From Clostridium sp. UBA6758 (GTDB lineage: Bacteria; Bacillota; Clostridia; Clostridiales; Clostridiaceae): 8,150 bases of DNA. Within the stretch, counting starts at the first letter, position 1, and the number at the start of each line of letters is the position of its first letter. Of this stretch, positions 1 through 5,683 are shown piece after piece. The notes under the pieces were generated by a model, which was not told the DNA's origin, searched no databases, and worked only from the letters and a program-made list of their open reading frames with translations. Both the position numbers and the translations under genes were made by a program. The stretch is taken from positions 47,920 to 56,069 of the forward strand of contig DKGY01000058.1 of assembly GCA_002453475.1 (NCBI GenBank). The letters run 5' to 3'.

Positions 1-249
1 AATAATTTAGAAGACTTTTATGAAGACTTTAAAAACACAGGAGATATAAGTAGAGCTATAGGGATTTGTAGAGAAGGCTCAATACTTATAAATAAAGAAG
101 TAAGAGTAATAAATGGAAATGATGAAGTTATATGCACTGTAATAGATATTGATGATGATGGAGAGTTAATAGTAAAGCATAAAGATGGTACTGTTAACAG
201 AGTAATATCAGGAGAAGTATCTGTAAGAGGAATCTATGGATATGTTTAA
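1..249 (+). CDS. birA: Biotin--[acetyl-CoA-carboxylase] ligase (BirA), C-terminal part only
   Basis: This is the last 82 codons of a gene that begins left of the window; it is open in frame 1 from the first base and stops with TAA at 247-249. The visible part matches the end of a bacterial biotin-protein ligase: the tail of the catalytic domain, then the small SH3-like C-terminal domain (about residues 28-82 of the fragment), which ends in the typical pattern of an acidic turn (DIDDDGEL), a lysine/aspartate hairpin and SGEVSVRGIYGYV. The enzyme makes biotinyl-5'-AMP and transfers biotin to the carrier lysine of acyl-CoA carboxylases in the cytoplasm; the C-terminal domain assists ligation. 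The catalytic motif and any N-terminal DNA-binding domain lie outside the window, so I cannot say whether this copy is also a biotin-operon repressor. It is followed by a hairpin terminator shared with the convergent phosphoesterase. Confidence 0.82.
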   Translation, partial: NNLEDFYEDFKNTGDISRAIGICREGSILINKEVRVINGNDEVICTVIDIDDDGELIVKHKDGTVNRVISGEVSVRGIYGYV

Positions 250-296
250 ACTAATAGAATCATAGTGTGAAATATTTATTTTAATATAAAAATTAA

Positions 297-331
297 AAGG
301 ATTGAAGTCTGTGTTTATCAGCTCAATCCTT
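297..331. terminator. Bidirectional hairpin terminator between birA and the phosphoesterase gene
   Basis: AAGGATTGA (297-305) pairs perfectly with TCAATCCTT (323-331). A further CTG/CAG pair (309-311 with 319-321) forms inside the loop. On the plus strand the stem is followed by ATATTTTAT; on the minus strand by TTAATTTTTATATT. It can therefore stop transcription from both convergent genes, birA (ends 249) and the phosphoesterase (ends 360). Confidence 0.72.
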
Positions 332-359
332 ATATTTTATGGAATAATAAATTTTATAG

Positions 360-854
360 CTATTTAAAAAAGTTTACTGAAGCTGATATAGGACAATTTT
401 TATTAAGCTCTAGAATGATATAAGAAAACCAAGGCTCTTTTCTTTTACTAGTAGAAGAGCCAGGATTTAAATACATAGTTTTTCCTTTAGTAAAAATACA
501 AGGTTTATGGCTGTGACCATATATTATTATATCAAGCTTATCTTTTTTAAAAGTCTCAGCTACGTTATCTATGGTTTGCTTTTTAGTACCATCACCATGA
601 CAAATACCAATTTTATAGCCTTCTAAAGTAAGTATGTGTTTTTCAGGAACTAAACTTCTTAAATTTGATTTATCATTATTTCCATAAACACCTACAAATT
701 CTGACTTTTCCTTAATCATGGAGATTACTTCAGGGGAGGTATAGTCTCCTGCATGAATTATTAAATCTACATCTTTTAATTTGTCATCTAGTATATGTTT
801 TAGCTTTGAATAATGTTTATTCATATGGGTATCAGAAATAATTCCAATCTTCAT
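360..854 (-). CDS. YfcE/MJ0936-family metallophosphoesterase (phosphodiesterase)
   Basis: A 164-aa cytoplasmic calcineurin-like metallophosphoesterase of the small YfcE/MJ0936 (B. subtilis YsnB) type. All metal-binding motifs are visible: D8 and H10 in SDTH, D37 in HAGD, N59 in GNND, H86 in CHGD, and H114/H116 in GHSH, followed by a conserved LNPGS turn. The length is usual for the family and nothing is missing. Characterised members hydrolyse phosphodiester model substrates with Mn2+ or Ni2+; the physiological substrate is generally unclear, so I do not assign one. Start choice: an upstream in-frame GTG at 872 would add six residues, but the ribosome binding site GGAGGTG (864-870) lies inside that extension, nine bases before the ATG at 854. 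The ATG is therefore the likely start. The gene is monocistronic, diverges from yjjI and converges on birA. Confidence 0.9.
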   Translation of the reverse strand: MKIGIISDTHMNKHYSKLKHILDDKLKDVDLIIHAGDYTSPEVISMIKEKSEFVGVYGNNDKSNLRSLVPEKHILTLEGYKIGICHGDGTKKQTIDNVAETFKKDKLDIIIYGHSHKPCIFTKGKTMYLNPGSSTSKRKEPWFSYIILELNKNCPISASVNFFK

Positions 855-863
855 TTTAAGTTT

Positions 864-870
864 CACCTCC
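864..870 (-). promoter_or_regulatory. Ribosome binding site that fixes the phosphoesterase start
   Basis: Read on the minus strand this is GGAGGTG, nine bases upstream of the ATG at 854. It would fall inside the coding region if the upstream GTG at 872 were used, which argues for the shorter protein. Confidence 0.8.
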
Positions 871-895
871 ACATAAAAAATATATATACATTATT

Positions 896-925
896 AGTAT
901 AAGCATAAAAATTTATTTGTGTAAT
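896..925 (-). promoter_or_regulatory. Candidate promoter of the phosphoesterase gene
   Basis: On the minus strand TATACT (901-896) is a good -10 box. ATTACA (925-920), 18 bases upstream, matches four of six -35 consensus bases. It would give a leader of about 35 bases. The -35 lies inside the inverted repeat at 919-950. In such AT-rich DNA chance matches are common, so this is a suggestion only. Confidence 0.4.
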
Positions 926-950
926 TTAAATTTAAAAAGTTAAATTACAC
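919..950. repeat. Perfect 11-bp inverted repeat in the divergent promoter region
   Basis: GTGTAATTTAA (919-929) and TTAAATTACAC (940-950) are exact reverse complements separated by 10 bases. No convincing T-run follows on either strand and it lies upstream of both flanking genes, so it is more likely a regulator-binding site than a terminator. It overlaps the candidate -35 of the phosphoesterase gene. The regulator is unknown. Confidence 0.55.
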
Positions 951-1045
951 TTTCTTTAGAAAAGCTAAATAAATTGAAAATACTGATAAAATTAAAGTGT
1001 TATTTAAAAAGTTAATGCAATCAATAACTATTATTCATTAAATAG

Positions 1046-1074
1046 TAGAAAAAACTCTTAAATTCGAGTATACT
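1046..1074 (+). promoter_or_regulatory. Candidate promoter of the yjjI-yjjW operon
   Basis: TAGAAA (1046-1051) and TATACT (1069-1074) are separated by 17 bases; an overlapping TATAAT is at 1074-1079. A short dyad ACTC-N8-GAGT (1054-1069) lies between the two boxes. Transcription from here would leave a leader of about 130 bases before the ATG at 1213. A second possibility is TTGTAA (1110-1115) with TATATT (1132-1137), spaced 16. Sequence alone does not decide between them. Confidence 0.4.
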
Positions 1075-1212
1075 ATAATTAAGATAAATTTATTATAAAC
1101 ATTGCATTATTGTAATAAAGTATGGCTTAATTATATTTAATTTATGGATATAGTTAAGCAGGAATAACATAATAATATTTACTTAATTTCAAAATGTCAT
1201 AGGAGTGATAAA

Positions 1213-2712
1213 ATGAAAGATAGTATAATGAATATTATTAAGGACAAGACTTTAACTTATGAAATGAAAGTTTTAAATTTAGCTAGGGAGTCAGAAAATA
1301 GTTTAGATGTATTAAATAAATCTGACAAAACAAAAATGTATGAAAATGCAGGTGTTATATGTGACCTTAATGAAGGTAGTGCACCATATAGACCTAGATA
1401 CATTGTACCTGACTATGAAAAGTTTATGAAAAATGGAAGCCAGTTTTTAAACCTAACTCCTGCAGAGGATATATGGGATGTAGTAAATAATTTACTTATT
1501 CTATATAAGCACGTACCATCAGTTACATCTTTTCCAGTATATGTAGGGAATATTGATACTCTTTTAGAGCCATATATAGAAGATGAGAAGGAAGCATATA
1601 AAGCAATTAAATTTTTCTTAAAGCATATAGATAGAACTATAACTGATTCATTCTGTCATGCTAATATTGGACCAAAGGATACTAAAGCAGGAAGAATAAT
1701 TCTAGAAGTAGAGAGAGAGCTTCAAAATGCTACTCCTAATATAACTTTGAAATACTCAAAGGAAACTAGTGATGAATTTGCAGTTGAAGCAATAAAAACA
1801 GCTCTTACCTGTGCTAAGCCAAGCTTTGCTAACCATGAAATGTTTAGCTCAGAATTAGGAGAAAAATATGGGATAGTTAGTTGCTACAACGGACTTAATC
1901 TTGGTGGTGGAAGTTATACACTAGTAAGAATGTTACTTTCAAAACTAGCTAAAATGGCATATAATGAAGAGCACTTTTTAAACACTGTATTACCAGATGC
2001 TGTTGAAGCAATGCTTGATTATATGGATAAGAGGGTTAAATTTATAGTTGAAGAAAGTAATTTCTTTGAATCAAGCTTCCTTGTAAGAGAAGGTTTATTA
2101 TCAAGAGATAGATTTACTGCAATGTTTGGATTAGTTGGTCTTGCAGAATGTGTAAATACACTTTTAGGAGCAACAGATCAAAAAGATAGATTCGGATATG
2201 GAGAAAGAGCTAATAAGCTAGGTGAAACTATTATAAATAAAATGTATAACATGGTCAATTCCCATGAAAATAAATATTGTGAAGTTACAGATAATCATTA
2301 TCTACTTCATTCTCAAGTTGGGATTGATTCTGATACTGAAACAAGTCCAGGTTGTAGAATTCCAATAGGAGAAGAGCCATCATTACCAGATCACTTAATT
2401 CAAAGTGCGGTATTCCACAAATACTTCCCATCTGGAATAGGTGATATATTTAAATTTGATGAAATGGCTAAGAAGAATCCAAAGTCAATTTTAGATATAA
2501 TTAAAGGTGCCTTTGCATTAAACATGAGATATTTCTCCTTGTACTGTGATGATTGCGATGTTATAAGAATTACAGGATATCTTGTTAAGCGTTCTGATAT
2601 AGAAGCTTTAGATAGAGGAGAGCAGGTACTTCAAGACACAGTAGCCCTTGGATATGGAGCTGTTAAAAACTCCAAGATTCTTGAGAGAAAATTAAGAAGT
2701 TCTGATAAGTAG
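1213..2712 (+). CDS. yjjI: YjjI-family glycyl radical enzyme (DUF3029), substrate unknown
   Basis: A 499-aa protein that I recognise as the YjjI type of glycyl radical enzyme (E. coli YjjI is about 515 aa). Such enzymes carry a stable glycyl radical that forms a thiyl radical on an active-site cysteine to start a radical reaction on the substrate. The glycyl loop is RITGY at residues 452-456, so G455 is the radical site, 44 residues from the C-terminus. The best thiyl candidate by eye is C224 in GIVSCYNGLNLGGGSY; that is inference. A CxxC pair (C445, C448) lies just before the glycyl loop. The protein is far shorter than pyruvate formate-lyase (about 760 aa), as usual for YjjI, and looks soluble. 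The ATG follows AGGAGTG (1201-1207). The activase gene yjjW lies downstream in the same direction, which strongly supports the call. The family's reaction is, to my knowledge, unassigned, and no pathway neighbours help. Confidence 0.92.
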   Translation: MKDSIMNIIKDKTLTYEMKVLNLARESENSLDVLNKSDKTKMYENAGVICDLNEGSAPYRPRYIVPDYEKFMKNGSQFLNLTPAEDIWDVVNNLLILYKHVPSVTSFPVYVGNIDTLLEPYIEDEKEAYKAIKFFLKHIDRTITDSFCHANIGPKDTKAGRIILEVERELQNATPNITLKYSKETSDEFAVEAIKTALTCAKPSFANHEMFSSELGEKYGIVSCYNGLNLGGGSYTLVRMLLSKLAKMAYNEEHFLNTVLPDAVEAMLDYMDKRVKFIVEESNFFESSFLVREGLLSRDRFTAMFGLVGLAECVNTLLGATDQKDRFGYGERANKLGETIINKMYNMVNSHENKYCEVTDNHYLLHSQVGIDSDTETSPGCRIPIGEEPSLPDHLIQSAVFHKYFPSGIGDIFKFDEMAKKNPKSILDIIKGAFALNMRYFSLYCDDCDVIRITGYLVKRSDIEALDRGEQVLQDTVALGYGAVKNSKILERKLRSSDK

Positions 2713-2722
2713 GAATTTTATA

Positions 2723-2780
2723 ATAGAGGCCGCTTCGATACAATTTTAGCAAAAGCTTATAGTATTGGAGCGGCTACTAT
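2723..2780 (+). promoter_or_regulatory. Strong intercistronic hairpin between yjjI and yjjW
   Basis: In RNA, bases 2729-2741 pair with 2762-2774 over 13 continuous pairs (two G-U), with a GC-rich base (GCCGCT/AGCGGC). After one A/A mismatch four more pairs extend it (2723-2726 with 2777-2780). The 20-base loop contains an AAGCTT palindrome. No run of T follows (ACTATATTATC), so it is not an ordinary terminator. It starts 10 bases after the yjjI stop and ends 30 bases before the yjjW ribosome binding site, so it may protect the 3' end of yjjI mRNA or reduce read-through into yjjW. The structure is seen; the role is inferred. Confidence 0.65.
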
Positions 2781-2822
2781 ATTATCAGGGAATGAAAATA
2801 TATCAGTACTGGAGGAAGAAGT

Positions 2823-3674
2823 ATGAATAGTAAACAAGAAACTATAGGTTATGTTAATAAAATAATACCTTTTAGTAATGTAGATGGGGAAGGCAATAGA
2901 ATGGCTATATTTCTTCAAGGATGTAATTATAATTGCCTTTATTGTCATAACCCAGAAACTATAAATAGATGTGTTAATTGTGGTGAATGTGTGCCAGCTT
3001 GTGAATATGGAGCCCTATCTATGGTAGATGGTAAGGTTGAGTATGATATTGATAAATGCGTTAACTGTGACGCTTGTGTTGCTACTTGTAAGAAAAATAG
3101 TAGCCCTAAGATAACCAAAATAACTGCCTCAGAACTACTAAAGAAAATTGAGAAGGTAAAGTACTTTATTTCAGGAATAACAGTTTCAGGTGGAGAGTGT
3201 ACCCTTCAAAGAGACTTTTTAAAGGAACTCTTTACCCAGGTTAAAAGTCTTGGATTAACAACTTTTATAGACACTAATGGCTCTACTCCTATATATAAAG
3301 ATAAAGAACTTTTAGAAGTTACAGATAAGACTATGATAGATTTAAAAGCTTTTGATTCAGAAGAAAATAAGATGCTAACAGGGATGACTAATGAAACTGT
3401 AATAAAGAATATAAGAGAGTTAGGAAAACTTGATAAAATATATGAAATTAGAACAGTAGTAGTACCAGGAGTTCTTAATAATAAGTATACTGTTGACATG
3501 GGAAGTAAGCTATTAGCTGAAATTAACCCTAATATTCAATATAAGCTAATTAAATATAGGCCTATGGGAGTTAGAAAAGAATTGCTTCAAACCACAGTAC
3601 CTACTGATGATTATATGAAAGAGTTAGAGGTGATAGCTAAAGCCAATGGATGCGTAAATACTATCATAGTTTAG
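2823..3674 (+). CDS. yjjW: YjjW-family glycyl radical enzyme activase (radical SAM)
   Basis: A 283-aa radical SAM enzyme that would install the glycyl radical on YjjI (E. coli YjjW is about 287 aa). The SAM-cluster motif CxxxCxxC is C34, C38 and C41 (GCNYNCLYCHNP). It is followed by a ferredoxin-like insert with two CxxCxxCxxxC motifs (C50/C53/C56/C60 and C79/C82/C85/C89), predicting two extra [4Fe-4S] clusters, as in most activases other than that of pyruvate formate-lyase. The SAM-binding SGGE motif is at residues 122-125, followed by C126, and an MIDLKAFD strand lies in the second half. The ATG has GGAGGA six bases upstream (2811-2816). The gene is 110 bases after yjjI and probably co-transcribed through the hairpin at 2723-2780. 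It acts in the cytoplasm and needs anaerobic conditions and a low-potential electron donor. Confidence 0.93.
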   Translation: MNSKQETIGYVNKIIPFSNVDGEGNRMAIFLQGCNYNCLYCHNPETINRCVNCGECVPACEYGALSMVDGKVEYDIDKCVNCDACVATCKKNSSPKITKITASELLKKIEKVKYFISGITVSGGECTLQRDFLKELFTQVKSLGLTTFIDTNGSTPIYKDKELLEVTDKTMIDLKAFDSEENKMLTGMTNETVIKNIRELGKLDKIYEIRTVVVPGVLNNKYTVDMGSKLLAEINPNIQYKLIKYRPMGVRKELLQTTVPTDDYMKELEVIAKANGCVNTIIV

Positions 3675-3715
3675 TGATAAGATTTATAGAGGGGAAAACT
3701 TCATTGAGTCTACGT

Positions 3716-3748
3716 GTAAAAGGTTTAATAGAATAATTAACCTTTTAC
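3716..3748. other. Hairpin downstream of yjjW
   Basis: GTAAAAGGTT (3716-3725) pairs perfectly with AACCTTTTAC (3739-3748). With one bulged T the stem can extend by a TAAT/ATTA pairing. No T-run follows on either strand (plus strand continues GAAAAAGGG), so it is not a canonical terminator by itself. It lies 41 bases after the yjjW stop and could trim or stabilise that mRNA's 3' end together with the next hairpin. Confidence 0.5.
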
Positions 3749-3758
3749 GAAAAAGGGT

Positions 3759-3793
3759 AAAGCTACAATTCAAATTAATTGAATTGTAGCTTT
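3759..3793. terminator. Hairpin terminator between convergent yjjW and the first Na/Pi transporter
   Basis: A perfect 15-bp stem, AAAGCTACAATTCAA (3759-3773) with its complement at 3779-3793, and a 5-base loop. On the minus strand it ends GCTTT and continues ACCCTTTTTCG, 33 bases after the transporter stop. On the plus strand the tail is TTTAAAAATGTTT, weaker. It most likely ends the transporter transcript and probably also stops yjjW read-through. Its AAAGCTACAATT arm resembles the AAAAGCTATAA arm of the terminator at 5620-5664. Confidence 0.7.
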
Positions 3794-3825
3794 AAAAATG
3801 TTTATAAATTTATTTTAGGGAGATA

Positions 3826-5454
3826 TTATAGTTCTGAAAGAATTTCAGCGATGTTAACAGCATGATCGCCAATCCTTTCAAGGTTACTAATAATATCTAA
3901 GAACATAGCACCTACTGTAGCACTGCATATGCCAGTGTTTAATCTTCTAATATGAGAAGATTTTAAGCTCTTTTCTAAGGAATCTATTTCACCTTCTATA
4001 GATCTAACAGACATAGCTTTTTCCATAGTATAGTGAGAAAAGCAATCTAGACTATACTCCAATGAGCTTATACATAATTTGGACATTAGATTAAGTTCGT
4101 CCATAGCAGCACTTGATAAATCAATATTTTTTGAAGCTTTTTCCATGGCCCAATCCGCAATATTTTCAGCATGATCACCTATACGTTCTATGTCATTTAC
4201 TACATGAAAGTAAGAAGCTAAAATTGCTCTTTGTTCATCGCCTATATCAGAATTGGATAGTTTAACTAAATATCGGGTTATATCAGTTTCAAGAATATTT
4301 ATTAGGGATTCATTTTTATATACTGTATTTATAACATCTAGATTGCCTTCATTAAATCCCCTTAAGGCTATTTCTAGGTTTTCTTTTGCTAAATTTCCCA
4401 TTCTAACAATCTCATTTGTACATTGTCCAAAAGCTATTGTAGGAGTTTCTAATAATCTATCATCTATATATTTAACTCCAGCAACTTCCTCTTCATCATC
4501 GCCAGGTAATATAAAGTTAACTAAACCTACTAAGTATTTAGTGAAAGGTAATAGCAGTATAGTATTTATTATATTAAATACTGTATGAGCATTAGCAATT
4601 TGCTTAGCTACCACTTCACCACTAACTCCTGGAGTAAGGGTGGTAACAGTAGTTAATAGTAAGTTTGAAATTGGAGGAATTATAAATATAATACTACCAA
4701 TTATATTGAAGAATAAGTGAATCAAAGCTGCTTTCTTAGCTGTTCTTGAGGTTCCAACACAGGATAGTAAGGCTGTTACGCAAGTACCTATGTTTGTACC
4801 ATAAAGAATAGGGATAGCAACATCAATTGGAAGACTTCCAACAGAAGCTAGAGCAACAAGGATTCCGGTAACAGCAGAAGAACTTTGAATTATTGCTGTT
4901 ATACATAGTCCTAATAAAAGGCCTAAAATTGTTTTACCTTTTAAGCTTAATATAAGTTGTGTAAATATCTGAGAATCTCTTAATGGTGTCATGGCATCAG
5001 ACATTAAAGTAAGACCTAGAAAAAGTACACCAAAGCCAAGGGCTATACTACCACCTTCATTAAGTTTTTTATTTTTACTAAATAGTACTAAAATAGCACC
5101 ACCGGCAATAAATACTGGTGTAATTGCACTAAAGTCAAAGGTTATGAGCTGAGCAGTAACTGTTGTTCCAATGTTTGCTCCCATAATTACATAGGCGGCT
5201 TGGAATAAGTTCATAAGACCTGCATTTACAAATCCAACTATCATAACGGTAACAGCACTACTACTTTGAATTATTCCTGTAACTACAGTTCCAGTTAATA
5301 CTCCTTTAAGTGGATTTGACGTAATCTTATCAAAAATACCCTTTAGTTTTTCTCCAGCTAGATTTTCAAGACCATCCCCCATGATTTTCATACCATAAAG
5401 AAATAATCCGATTCCGCCAAAAAGATTAATAAGTAAAGTTAACGTTTTCAACAT
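3826..5454 (-). CDS. Na+/phosphate cotransporter with C-terminal PhoU-like domain (copy A)
   Basis: A 542-aa inner-membrane protein of the bacterial Na/Pi cotransporter family (YjbB/NptA-like, PF02690), at the family's usual length for the PhoU-fused form. The membrane part (about residues 1-315, some eight or nine hydrophobic segments) has the two inverted repeats typical of the family: QSSSA at 63-67 followed by GANIGTT at 92-98, and QSSSA at 190-194 followed by GTNIGTC at 219-225. A cytoplasmic helical PhoU-like domain follows (about 340-542), with the signature twice: NDIERIGDHAENIAD near 420-434 and SNLERIGDHAVNIAE near 523-537. Direction of transport is not readable from sequence: E. 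coli YjbB is linked to phosphate export, whereas the Pho-box-like control region here suggests uptake in starvation. The start has an unusual GGGGG ribosome binding site (5461-5465). It is roughly 70-75% identical by eye to copy B. Confidence 0.93.
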   Translation of the reverse strand: MLKTLTLLINLFGGIGLFLYGMKIMGDGLENLAGEKLKGIFDKITSNPLKGVLTGTVVTGIIQSSSAVTVMIVGFVNAGLMNLFQAAYVIMGANIGTTVTAQLITFDFSAITPVFIAGGAILVLFSKNKKLNEGGSIALGFGVLFLGLTLMSDAMTPLRDSQIFTQLILSLKGKTILGLLLGLCITAIIQSSSAVTGILVALASVGSLPIDVAIPILYGTNIGTCVTALLSCVGTSRTAKKAALIHLFFNIIGSIIFIIPPISNLLLTTVTTLTPGVSGEVVAKQIANAHTVFNIINTILLLPFTKYLVGLVNFILPGDDEEEVAGVKYIDDRLLETPTIAFGQCTNEIVRMGNLAKENLEIALRGFNEGNLDVINTVYKNESLINILETDITRYLVKLSNSDIGDEQRAILASYFHVVNDIERIGDHAENIADWAMEKASKNIDLSSAAMDELNLMSKLCISSLEYSLDCFSHYTMEKAMSVRSIEGEIDSLEKSLKSSHIRRLNTGICSATVGAMFLDIISNLERIGDHAVNIAEILSEL

Positions 5455-5460
5455 AATTAA

Positions 5461-5465
5461 CCCCC
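5461..5465 (-). promoter_or_regulatory. Non-consensus GGGGG ribosome binding site of copy A
   Basis: On the minus strand the ATG at 5454 is preceded by GTGGGGGTTAATT, giving GGGGG six bases before the start in place of GGAGG. It can pair with the 16S rRNA tail only by using a G-U pair. Copy B has a standard GGAGG, so the two copies may be translated at different rates. Confidence 0.55.
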
Positions 5466-5510
5466 ACTGGTTTCTAAATTTTATAAATTGTATGAATAAT
5501 CCCTATAATT

Positions 5511-5539
5511 AAAATACAACATAAAAATCATAATGTTAA
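5511..5539 (-). promoter_or_regulatory. Promoter of Na/Pi transporter copy A
   Basis: On the minus strand TTAACA (5539-5534) and TATTTT (5516-5511) are separated by 17 bases, predicting a start near 5504 and a leader of about 50 bases. The boxes lie at exactly the same distance from the upstream GTTAA repeats as in copy B, and the surrounding TTGTAT is shared, which raises confidence in a modest -10 match. Confidence 0.6.
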
Positions 5540-5554
5540 TAGAATTTTAAGCTA

Positions 5555-5595
5555 TTTAACATGGCATAAAGAAAAATTAACTTGAATTTAACAAA
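5555..5595 (-). promoter_or_regulatory. Candidate Pho box (PhoP-binding repeats) upstream of copy A
   Basis: On the minus strand GTTAA elements begin at 5592, 5581 and 5560, that is at offsets 0, 11 and 32, one, two and about three helical turns apart on one DNA face, ending 15 bases before the -35 box. Bacillus PhoP binds TTAACA-like direct repeats spaced about 11 bp in this position. The same offsets recur ahead of copy B although the bases between have diverged. Confidence 0.55.
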
Positions 5596-5619
5596 TGTGG
5601 GGAAATACACTACAATAGA

Positions 5620-5664
5620 AAAAGCTATAACCCTAAGATTAAAAATCTTAAAATTATAGCTTTT
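5620..5664 (-). terminator. Terminator of Na/Pi transporter copy B
   Basis: AAAAGCTATAA (5620-5630) pairs with TTATAGCTTTT (5654-5664), and an inner stem TAAGATT/AATCTTA (5634-5640 with 5644-5650) closes a 3-base loop. On the minus strand the stem runs into TTTTTCTATTG, a good T-tract, 20 bases after the stop of copy B. It separates copy B from the promoter of copy A, so the two genes are expected to be separate transcripts. Confidence 0.85.
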
Positions 5665-5683
5665 ATAAGAATATTTTTTTGGG

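Larger units (their letters stand above)
855..1212. other. Divergent intergenic region, no gene seen
   Basis: These 358 bases separate the phosphoesterase and yjjI starts. I see no open frame with a ribosome binding site and no RNA gene. Contents: the phosphoesterase ribosome binding site and promoter, the inverted repeat at 919-950, a 13-base direct repeat TTTAAAAAGTTAA (931-943 and 1003-1015), a small inverted repeat ACTATT/AATAGT (1027-1032 with 1041-1046), and a candidate yjjI promoter. The rest is unstructured AT-rich DNA as far as I can tell by eye. Confidence 0.6.

Noticed and set aside
855..872. A GTG at 872 would lengthen the metallophosphoesterase by six residues
   Set aside because: The GGAGGTG ribosome binding site lies inside the extension and points to the ATG at 854; the family's N-terminus begins directly with the MKIGIISDTH strand.
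1213..2712. Pyruvate formate-lyase or anaerobic ribonucleotide reductase identity for the glycyl radical enzyme
   Set aside because: It is only 499 aa, lacks the adjacent Cys-Cys pair of pyruvate formate-lyase and the ATP-cone and full zinc site of NrdD, and is followed by a YjjW-type activase with two ferredoxin clusters.
2723..2780. Reading the yjjI-yjjW hairpin as a full terminator that separates the two genes
   Set aside because: No T-run follows the stem, and I see no clear promoter between the hairpin and yjjW; co-transcription remains more likely.
2757..2948. A 63-codon minus-strand open frame over the yjjW start
   Set aside because: It is antisense to yjjW and its ribosome binding site, with no start signals of its own.
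4253..4588. A plus-strand open frame inside transporter copy A, with a similar one at 6204-6578 in copy B
   Set aside because: Both are reverse-strand shadows of the same conserved coding segment; their similarity to each other only reflects the paralogy.
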